A stretch of DNA of 64,000 nt, taken from the NCBI RefSeq assembly GCF_900114875.1, contig NZ_FPKW01000010.1, positions 62,001 through 126,000 of the forward strand. The letters run 5' to 3'. Made by a program: the position numbers and the translations under genes. The notes under the pieces are model-generated. The model was not told the origin of the DNA, did no database searches, and saw only the letters and a list, made by a program, of their open reading frames with translations. Origin of the DNA: Chryseobacterium limigenitum (GTDB lineage: Bacteria; Bacteroidota; Bacteroidia; Flavobacteriales; Weeksellaceae). This document shows, piece after piece, positions 27,464 through 35,900 of the stretch; within the stretch, counting starts at the first letter, position 1; the number at the start of each line of letters is the position of its first letter.

Positions 27464-28894
27464 CTAGAGTTTTTCATTTTTAGGCTTGTACAATTTATAC
27501 ATTACAAACAAAAAGGCTACCCATATAGGAATTAAAATCACCTGAATTTCCATTCCTGTAATACTCATCAATACCAAAATAGCTAATAAAAATAAAATAC
27601 AGATATAATTGGATATCGGATAAAATATAGAAGGAAATTTAGTTTTTTCTCCTGACGCCACTTTACTTCTTCTGAATTTCAAATGCGTGTAACATATCAT
27701 CAACCAATTGATAATTAATGAAGAAACCACCAAAGCCATTAAGTATTCAAAGGCTTTTTCCGGAACTAATTTATTAATGATAATACAAATTCCTGCAAAA
27801 CAAGAAGATATAAGAATTGCATTAATAGGAACGCTGTTTTTATTTAATTTCTGTAAAAATTTTGGAGCATTTCCCTGTTGTGCCAAGCCAAAAAGCATTC
27901 TGCTGTTACTGTAAACACTACTGTTATAAACGGATAAAGCCGCAGTTAAAACAATTAAATTCAGAACATTAGCTATCAAAATATTAAATTGAATGACTTT
28001 TCCAAACATCGTAAATTCCAAACCATTCAAATTTTGGAAAACCATTACAAACGGGCTTGAACCTTCTGTAATTTCTCTCCACGGACTCAACGAAAATAAA
28101 ATAACCAACGCTCCAACATAAAAAATCAGAATCCTGTAAATCACCTGATTAGTAGCTTTAGGAATTGTTTTTTCGGGACTTTTGGCTTCCGCGGCGGTAA
28201 TTCCGATTAATTCTAATCCACCAAAAGAAAACATAATCATCGCCATCGCTGCAAAGAGCCCTGAATATCCTTTTTCACTGTGATTAAATAATCCTTTTGG
28301 GAAAAAACCTCCGTCGTTCCATAAATTCGTAACACTTGCTTTATCTCCGCCAGTTCCGCTTATCAACAAGTAAATACCGAAAATAATCATCGCAACAATT
28401 GCCACAACTTTTATAATTGAAAACCAGAATTCCGTTTCACCGTAAACTTTTACCGAAGCAAGATTCAAAGCATTAATTAAAATAAAAAAGAATAAACTGG
28501 AAACCCAGAGAGGAATTTCCGGCCACCAAAAATGGATATAATGACCAATGGCCGTAAGCTCAGCCATACTTACGAGAATGTAAAGAATCCAGTAATTCCA
28601 GCCGGAAGCAAATCCGGGAAATTTACCCCAATATTTATAAGCAAAATAACTAAAACTTCCCGAAACCGGCTCCTGAACAACCATCTCACCAAGCTGGCGC
28701 ATGATAAAAAAGGCAATAATTCCCGCCAAAGCATATCCCAGAATGACGGATGGACCCGCCAACACTGCTGCAGGGCCAATTCCAAGAAACAATCCTGTTC
28801 CGATGGCGCCACCAAGGGCTATTAATTGAATGTGTCGATTGGTTAACCCTCTGACAAGAGAACCTTTTTGTTCCTCTTTATTTTCATTGTTCAT
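27464..28894 (-). CDS. APC family amino acid permease (AroP/ProY type)
   Basis: 476 residues with about twelve membrane segments. The family opening LTNRHIQLIALGGAIGTGLF and the SGSFSYFAYKYWG region are typical of the amino acid transporter group (TC 2.A.3.1) that includes AroP, PheP, ProY and LysP. GYALAGIIAFFIMRQLGEMV is the usual second helix. It is a proton-driven importer in the inner membrane. The substrate cannot be read from the sequence. It is monocistronic, with a weak terminator of its own after it. Confidence 0.9.
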   Translation of the reverse strand: MNNENKEEQKGSLVRGLTNRHIQLIALGGAIGTGLFLGIGPAAVLAGPSVILGYALAGIIAFFIMRQLGEMVVQEPVSGSFSYFAYKYWGKFPGFASGWNYWILYILVSMAELTAIGHYIHFWWPEIPLWVSSLFFFILINALNLASVKVYGETEFWFSIIKVVAIVAMIIFGIYLLISGTGGDKASVTNLWNDGGFFPKGLFNHSEKGYSGLFAAMAMIMFSFGGLELIGITAAEAKSPEKTIPKATNQVIYRILIFYVGALVILFSLSPWREITEGSSPFVMVFQNLNGLEFTMFGKVIQFNILIANVLNLIVLTAALSVYNSSVYSNSRMLFGLAQQGNAPKFLQKLNKNSVPINAILISSCFAGICIIINKLVPEKAFEYLMALVVSSLIINWLMICYTHLKFRRSKVASGEKTKFPSIFYPISNYICILFLLAILVLMSITGMEIQVILIPIWVAFLFVMYKLYKPKNEKL

Positions 28895-29036
28895 AGATCG
28901 AAAAATTATTGTTTAAATATATAAAATATCAACAACAATCCATCTTCCAGAGAATAAGCTTACAATCGTCTGTCTTCAATAAAAATTAAGAGAAATCTCA
29001 ATGCTTTGCAATTGCCTTAATTAAGATGAAAAATTT

Positions 29037-29330
29037 TTATAAATATTCCTTGGGAACGGAAATATTATTTTCTTTCATGTAATTTAAAAGTTCGTGATAT
29101 TTGTCTTCAAAATCGCTCATTCCGCATTTGTGAGAAATACTGCAGATGTCGGAAGGCTTTATATCTAAAATACCTGAAATCTTGTTTAAAATATCAAGAT
29201 TGATCTTCACTTTAGAATTTTCAATATCGGAATAAGCCTTTTGTGAAATTCCCATTTCAAAAGCCATATATTCTTGGGTAAAATCTTTACTCCTTCGAAT
29301 TTTTCTGATGTTTTGTCCACATATTTTCAT
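29037..29330 (-). CDS. XRE family helix-turn-helix regulator
   Basis: 97 residues. The N-terminal 65 residues are an XRE/Cro helix-turn-helix: NIRKIRRSKDFTQEYMAFEM, then GISQKAYSDIENSKVKINLD and LNKISGILDI. The C-terminal 30 residues (FEDKYHELLNYMKENNIS) look like a short helix for dimerisation. It is transcribed divergently from ccoNO, and candidate -7 boxes for the two lie within 20 bases of each other, so local regulation is possible but unproven. Confidence 0.85.
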   Translation of the reverse strand: MKICGQNIRKIRRSKDFTQEYMAFEMGISQKAYSDIENSKVKINLDILNKISGILDIKPSDICSISHKCGMSDFEDKYHELLNYMKENNISVPKEYL

Positions 29331-29386
29331 CCTTTTTGCTTTAGTAGTTTTCGGTATATTTTAGAAGTTTATCTAATAGCCTCTAA

Positions 29387-29407
29387 CAAAGTTAATAAAT
29401 ACCTTTG
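29387..29407. promoter_or_regulatory. Candidate divergent -7 boxes of the XRE gene and ccoNO
   Basis: The minus strand has TAACTTTG (29387-29394) facing the XRE gene. The plus strand has TACCTTTG (29400-29407) facing ccoNO. Both match TAnnTTTG and lie 5 bases apart. No good -33 element is seen for either. Confidence 0.35.
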
Positions 29408-29525
29408 GCAAAACATTATACACGTTACATGATATTTATTTCATCATAGAATTTGGTTTAAAAATTTAATCAATAAAACCATCTTAAAGGAAAAATTTAT
29501 CACTTCGGTACACACAATTGGAATT

Positions 29526-31805
29526 ATGGAGACGCAAAGATTTAATTATGACAATAATATTGTCAGAGCATTCTTGTATGCTACTATTGTATTTGGTTTG
29601 GTCGGTTTTTTACTCGGTCTTACCGCTGCTTTAATGCTTTTCTACCCTGAATTACCTGAGTTTTTATTCGGAACAGATGATACTACGATTAAAAGTTTGG
29701 CATCCGGAAACATTCAAGGGCTAATCAATACTCAAGGTGCAATGGGATTTGGCAGAATCAGAATGCTTCATACAAGCGCCGTGATCTTTGCATTTGTCTG
29801 TAATTCATTCTTTTGCGGAGCTTACTATAGTATGCAGAGATTATTGAAAACAAGAATGTACAGCGATACTTTATCCTGGTTGCACTTTTGGTCTTGGCAA
29901 ATAATGATCGTCAGCGTTGTCATCACTTTCTTAATGGGAATCAACACCTCAAAAGAATACGCAGAACACGAATGGCCGATCGATATTTTAATTGCTTTCT
30001 CGTGGATCATCTTCGGTATCAATATGTTCGGAACGATTGCGAAAAGAAGAGTAAGACATTTGTATGTGGCTATTTGGTTTTACATTGCAACCTGGATCGC
30101 CGTAGCCATGCTTCATATATTTAATAACCTTGAAATTCCGTTATCATTCACAGGCTGGAAATCATATTCTGTATATGCAGGAGTAAAAGACGCCTTGGTT
30201 CAATGGTGGTATGGCCACAATGCCGTTGCATTTGTATTGACGACTCCGGTTTTAGGTTTGATGTATTATTTTATGCCTAAAGCTGCCGACAGACCTGTCT
30301 TTTCATATAAATTGTCTATTATTCACTTTTGGTCTTTGATCTTCGTTTATCTATGGGCAGGGCCACACCACCTTCAATATACCGCTTTGCCGGCTTGGGC
30401 TCAGGCAGTGGGAACAGGTTTCTCCATTATGCTGATCGCTCCGTCTTGGGGAGGAATGCTGAACGGACTTTTAACTTTAAGAGGTGCCTGGGATAAAGTA
30501 AGAGAAAATCCTATCCTTAAATTCTTCGTTGTAGCCGTTACCTGCTATGGAATGGCAACTTTTGAAGGCCCCCTTTTAGCAACAAAATCTTTAAATAAAA
30601 TCGGTCATTATACCGATTGGGTTATTGGTCACGTTCACATGGGAGCGCTTGGATGGAATGGCTTCATGGCTTTCGGAGTTATTTATTATTTAATTCCTGT
30701 AATGTGGAGAACCCAGCTTTGGTCTAAAAAATTAGCCAACTGGCACTTCTGGCTGGGAACTTTGGGAATTATCTTTTATGCCGTACCAATGTATATTTCA
30801 GGTTTCACACAAGGATTAATGTGGAAACAATTCAACCCGGACGGAACTTTACTCTATAAAAACTGGCTGGATACAGTAACCGCAATTATTCCTTACTTTA
30901 AAATGAGGTTTGCAGGAGGTCTACTATATCTTTCAGGTGCCATCTTAATGGTTGTGAATGTGATTAAAACAATCAAAGCCGGATCATTCCAAAAAAATGT
31001 ACCTGCAGAAGCACCTGCTTTAGCCAATATCGGAAGCAGCAGAAAAGAAGGCGAAGGCGCACACCTTTGGCTGGAAAGAACACCAAAATTATTATCCATA
31101 TTAGCTTTTGTAGTCATCTCGATAGGAGGATTAATAGAAATCATACCTACCCTGTCTCTTAAACAAAGCGTTCCTGAAATTACTGCCGTGAAACCTTATT
31201 CACCATTAGAATTAGAAGGAAGAGACTTGTACATCCGAGAAGGCTGTAACTCATGCCACTCTCAAATGATCAGACCTTTCCGCGATGAGGTAACGAGATT
31301 TGACGGTAAAAACGGGCAGTATTCAAAAGCCGGAGAGTTCGTTTATGACCGACCATTTTTATGGGGATCAAAAAGAACAGGACCAGATTTACACAGAGAA
31401 GGAGCAAGAAACCCGGATTCATGGCACTTTAAACATATGTATAATCCAAGAATTACTTCCGCAGGCTCTATCATGCCACGTTTCCCTTGGTTGATTACCA
31501 ATAAACTTGACCGCTCTCAAATGGTTGATAAAATGAAATTAATGAAAAACAGTTTCGACGTTCCGTACACAAAAGCTGAAATAGATTCTGCAGGAAAATG
31601 GGCAGATAATCAATCGAAAGCTATTGTTCAAAGAATTTATTCCGAAGCTACCGATGTAAAAGATCAGGTAGAAAAAGATAAAGCATCGAAAGGATCTTCA
31701 TTCGTTCCGCTTGAGCAGAGAGAAATCATAGCAATGATCGCCTATCTTCAAAGATTGGGAACCGATATCAAGACAACGGAGATCAAAACAGCAAGCATAA
31801 AGTAA
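29526..31805 (+). CDS. ccoNO: cbb3-type cytochrome c oxidase, fused subunits I and II
   Basis: 759 residues. Residues 1-490 are CcoN, the heme-copper catalytic subunit with about twelve helices. Visible are histidines of the metal sites in GFGRIRMLHTSAVIF, YGHNAVAFVLTTP, LWAGPHHLQYTALP and DWVIGHVHMGALGWNG. After a linker and one further membrane helix (about 523-540), residues 560-759 are CcoO with one heme c site (EGCNSCHSQMIRPF). The N-O fusion is usual in Bacteroidetes. It reduces oxygen at low concentration and pumps protons. It is followed 18 bases later by ccoP, without a separate ccoQ gene. Confidence 0.95.
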   Translation: METQRFNYDNNIVRAFLYATIVFGLVGFLLGLTAALMLFYPELPEFLFGTDDTTIKSLASGNIQGLINTQGAMGFGRIRMLHTSAVIFAFVCNSFFCGAYYSMQRLLKTRMYSDTLSWLHFWSWQIMIVSVVITFLMGINTSKEYAEHEWPIDILIAFSWIIFGINMFGTIAKRRVRHLYVAIWFYIATWIAVAMLHIFNNLEIPLSFTGWKSYSVYAGVKDALVQWWYGHNAVAFVLTTPVLGLMYYFMPKAADRPVFSYKLSIIHFWSLIFVYLWAGPHHLQYTALPAWAQAVGTGFSIMLIAPSWGGMLNGLLTLRGAWDKVRENPILKFFVVAVTCYGMATFEGPLLATKSLNKIGHYTDWVIGHVHMGALGWNGFMAFGVIYYLIPVMWRTQLWSKKLANWHFWLGTLGIIFYAVPMYISGFTQGLMWKQFNPDGTLLYKNWLDTVTAIIPYFKMRFAGGLLYLSGAILMVVNVIKTIKAGSFQKNVPAEAPALANIGSSRKEGEGAHLWLERTPKLLSILAFVVISIGGLIEIIPTLSLKQSVPEITAVKPYSPLELEGRDLYIREGCNSCHSQMIRPFRDEVTRFDGKNGQYSKAGEFVYDRPFLWGSKRTGPDLHREGARNPDSWHFKHMYNPRITSAGSIMPRFPWLITNKLDRSQMVDKMKLMKNSFDVPYTKAEIDSAGKWADNQSKAIVQRIYSEATDVKDQVEKDKASKGSSFVPLEQREIIAMIAYLQRLGTDIKTTEIKTASIK

Positions 31806-31823
31806 TCATTAAATTTTATTACA

Positions 31824-32711
31824 ATGAAAACGAGAACCCCCATTTCAATATACATTGCTGCAACAATTGGCTTAACGATCATGGCATTCGAAATGTTTGC
31901 ACAGGATTCAGGATATTTTTCTTCGCCTTTTTTCTGGGCATTGATATTGATCACCACTATCTTACTTCTCATCATGAATTCCATTGGAGACCTTGTTGAG
32001 AATGAAAGGTTCAGCAGGTTATCAGAAGAAGAGAAAAAAGAATATTTGAACGAAAAAAATATTCCTTACTATCAAAAGCTTTGGAATTCGGCCTTTAAAA
32101 AACAATCTGCAACCGAAGAAAAAGATATTCTGATCGATCATGGTTTTGACGGCATCACAGAACTTGATAATTCTTTACCCAAATGGTGGATTGGCTTATT
32201 CTGGTTCGGATGTATTTTCTGCGCAGTTTATTTATTTGCTTTTGCTTTTACAGACTATGCGCATCCCGAAGCTGAATTAAACAAAGAAACCAAAACCATG
32301 TTGGCATCCATCACAGAATATGAAAAAACAGCTCCACAGATCAATCTGGAAACCGCAAAATACAACGCAGACAACATTGCAGAAGGTGAACAATTGTTTA
32401 AAACCAATTGCGTAACCTGCCACGGAGACGGCGCAAAAGGAGGAATAGGCCCCAATCTTACCGACACTCACTGGATCAACATTAAAGAAAAAAGTTTATT
32501 TAAAAATGTATTCTGGATGCTTGAAAACGGTTCTCCCAATAATCCTGCCATGCGACCATTCATCAAAGAAGGAACTATCACAGGAAGAGATGCCGAAAAA
32601 ATTGCGGCTTACATTTATCATATTAATCAGGAAAAAGCTCCTATTACTGAAGCTCAGGGAGGCGCCGCACCTCAGGGAGAAGAAGTAAAATGGGAAAATA
32701 ACAACGAATAG
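31824..32711 (+). CDS. ccoP: cbb3-type cytochrome c oxidase subunit III, one heme c
   Basis: 295 residues. Two membrane helices (about 7-24 and 32-52), then a charged segment, a third helix near 120-145 (WWIGLFWFGCIFCAVYLFAF) and a periplasmic cytochrome c domain with a single CxxCH (TNCVTCHGDGAKGGIGPNL). Proteobacterial CcoP has two heme c sites; only one is present here. The extra N-terminal helix pair may replace CcoQ, which is absent as a gene. The protein passes electrons from soluble cytochrome c to CcoNO. It ends in a large terminator hairpin. Confidence 0.93.
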   Translation: MKTRTPISIYIAATIGLTIMAFEMFAQDSGYFSSPFFWALILITTILLLIMNSIGDLVENERFSRLSEEEKKEYLNEKNIPYYQKLWNSAFKKQSATEEKDILIDHGFDGITELDNSLPKWWIGLFWFGCIFCAVYLFAFAFTDYAHPEAELNKETKTMLASITEYEKTAPQINLETAKYNADNIAEGEQLFKTNCVTCHGDGAKGGIGPNLTDTHWINIKEKSLFKNVFWMLENGSPNNPAMRPFIKEGTITGRDAEKIAAYIYHINQEKAPITEAQGGAAPQGEEVKWENNNE

Positions 32712-32837
32712 AATTTACACAAAAATATAAACCATGCCATACCCCCTTTTGAAAACTAACATTTGAAATTTCATTTTTGCAAAACCTTTTCAACGAGAAA
32801 AAAATGATTAAAAAGGGGGTTTTTAAAAAATCAACTA

Positions 32838-32923
32838 AATCCTAGTCTTGGCTGTTCTTATCAACTAATTCACTTGACTAGCTAAACTAAATTCCATAAT
32901 AGTCAGCCAAGGCAGGATTTTTG
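32838..32923 (+). terminator. Large hairpin terminator after ccoP
   Basis: AATCCTAGTCTTGGCTG (32838-32854) pairs with CAGCCAAGGCAGGATT (32904-32919) with few mismatches and runs into TTTTTG. The ~50-base loop can fold further (CTAGTC/GACTAG-like pieces). It is unusually long for a terminator. Confidence 0.55.
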
Positions 32924-32969
32924 TATTCTCAAAGGGTACCACTCCAGATAATTTTTAAAATAGTATTAT

Positions 32970-32977
32970 TATCTTTG
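32970..32977 (+). promoter_or_regulatory. -7 box of tamB
   Basis: TATCTTTG matches TAnnTTTG and lies 17 bases before the TTG start codon. This supports that start and a very short leader. Confidence 0.5.
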
Positions 32978-32993
32978 TTTTAAACCCTATCAC

Positions 32994-35900
32994 TTGAAAT
33001 TTAAAATTAACACAAAAAAGCTTCTCAGGCGTATTGCAATAACCTTTATCTCAATATTGGTTTTGCTCACTTTGCTTATATTCAGCTTAAGGCTTCCGGC
33101 GGTTCAAAACTTCATTAAAGACAAATTGGTTGTCTATCTTGAGGGAAAAATCAAAACAAAAGTAAGCCTAGAAAAGGTTTATGTAGGGTTTCCAAACAGT
33201 CTTGTTATGGAAAATTTGTATTTAAAAGGCCAAAATATCGATACCCTTCTTGCCGTAAAAAAACTGGATGTGGGTTTAAATATGCTTAAACTTATCAATT
33301 CCACCGCAGATATTACTTCCGTAGATCTGGAAGGTGTTCGCGCGAATGTGGTAAGAAAACCGGACGGAAAATTCAATTTCGATTATATCATGGATGCTTT
33401 TGCTACAACTGACAAGGAGGAAAGCCCGTCAAAACCATTCATAATCTCTCTTGATAAAATTAATTTAAAAGATGTTGGCGTTACTTTCAACGATCAACAA
33501 TCCAATAATGATATTCAATTATATTTCAAATCTTTCGACACCAGAGTTAAAACTTTTGATTTAACTAAAAATACATATGCCGTTAATAACATTAACCTTG
33601 ACGGATTAAAATTAAAGCTTAAACAAGATCTCGTAAAAGAAGTTTCCAAAAAAGTGGAGAAAAAAGTGGATTCTCTGAACAATCAAAAACCAATGCAGAT
33701 CGGGTTAAGAGGAATTAAATTAACCAATTTCGATATCGATTACGGAGACGACAATACCAAAACATTTGCAAAAGTTTTATTTAAAGAATTAAGTACAAAA
33801 GTCAACAAGCTTGATCTTGAAAACAATGCTTATAACGTTGGAAATGTATTTCTTTCGGGAGCAGACATCAACGCGAACTTATATCTTCCGGCACAAAATG
33901 CCAATCCAAAAAATACTAAAGAAGCTGAACCATCAACCAATTCCGACAAAGAAAAAGCAATGAAACTTCTTTTAGGAAAATTGGTTTTAAATGATGTAAA
34001 AGTAGCTTATAACAACACCGCGATCGCTCCTACAAAACAGGGAATGGATTTCAATCACATGAATTTCTCGAAAATGAATGTTGAGGTCCGAAGCTTTACA
34101 ATGGAGAACAACACGTTCGCCGGAACTGTAAATTCAGCGGAAATTAAGGAAGCAAGAGGCTTGTATATTCAAAAATTCAATACGGATTTTGTGTATGGAG
34201 AAAAAGAAGCTTACCTGAAAGATCTTTATTTACAGACTCCAAAAACGCTTATTCGGGATGAGGTTATTTTAAATTATAACTCGATCGAACAATTAAGTTC
34301 AAACCCGGGAACAGTAAAAATTTCAGCGAATATCAAAGATTCTAAAATTGGATTTTCTGATATTTTAAATTTGGTTCCCACTTTAAGAAATACCGTTCCA
34401 TTCAACAAATATCCGAACGCAATATTGAATGTAAACGCCAATGTAAAAGGAATTGTCAACGATCTTTTGATTCAGGATTTAAAGGTTTCAGGATTAGATC
34501 AGTTGCGCTTTGCCGCATCGGGAAGAATCAAAAATGCAATGAATCCTGACAATCTGTATTACGATCTGAGAATTGCAGAATTGTCTTCATCGGCAAAAAC
34601 GATCTATAATTTAGTCCCGAAAAACACGATCCCTTCAAATATTTCTCTGCCTTCAAATTTCAGCATAAAAGGAACTGCAAAAGGTACAACGAAAGTCGTA
34701 GATACAAACCTTAACCTGTATTCTACCCTTGGAAACGCTGCCATTATCGCTCAAGTAGATATGCGCAGAAAAAACCATGAATTGTATGATGTGAAAGCCA
34801 ATCTTCAAGGCTTACAGGTTGGAAAATTCATTCAGAATAAAGATATCGGACCGATCACTGCTCAAATTTCAGCAAAAGGTGAAAGTTTTGATTTCAAAAA
34901 TGCAAACGCTGACTTGAAAGGTCACGTGGCATCGGCAGTTTACAAAGGTTATCGTTATCAGAACATGGATTTGACGGGGAAAATCAACCGTGGCGTCTAC
35001 AATATTGTCTTAAACTCTAAAGATCCGAATGCTAATTTAAAATTAATTGCTTCCGGAGTTTACAACGAAAAAAATCCTACCGTAAAAGTAAACGGAGACA
35101 TCATTAAATTAGACTTAAACAAACTTGGTTTCTATGATAAGCAAATGATCATCGGAGGAAAAATTGACGGTGATTTCACCAATCTCGATCCTGATAATCT
35201 GAACGGATATTTAAATCTTCAAAATTTTGCTTTTTCTGATACGAAAGAAGTCTATCCAATTCAGGAAGTTAATTTGAAAGCTTCTTCAACCAATGATTCA
35301 ACCAAAATTATTTTCAACTCGCAGATCGCAGATGTTGAACTGATCGGGAAATATAAACTGACGCAGATCTTCGGATCTTTAGCCAACACAATTAATCAAT
35401 ATTATCAATTCCAAAAGCCCGGTAAAGCTCAAAAAATTGATGCAGGGCAGCATTTTACTTTTAATGCAAAAATTAAAAATGATGATCTGATCAGAAAGTT
35501 TGTTCCGGATCTGAAAAGTTTTGAAACGATCAATTTAGTTGGAAATTATGACGCAGATTCTCAGAAAATTGAGGTCGACGGACAGATTCCACAATTGCTG
35601 TACGGTGAAAATTCTATTGAAAACGCTTCATTAAAAGTCACGAATGAAAATCAGGCTTTACAGTATAATTTTGGCGTAGCTGCATTGAAAAGCTCAAGTT
35701 TAGCTTTAAATAAAGTGAATATCAACGGGGATGTCGCCAATAATATTATCAATTATAACATCACGACTAAAGACGAGAAAGATGTGACTCAATTCCTGAT
35801 CGCAGGAAATGCAAAATCACTGAATGATATTACAGAAATATCTTTAAATCCGAATGGTTTAAAATTAAATTACAACGATTGGACGGTTGCTGAAGGAAAT

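Noticed and set aside
29430..29450. ATGAT-N9-ATCAT palindrome upstream of ccoNO as an FNR site
   Set aside because: An FNR site needs TTGAT-N4-ATCAA. The 9-base spacing does not fit.
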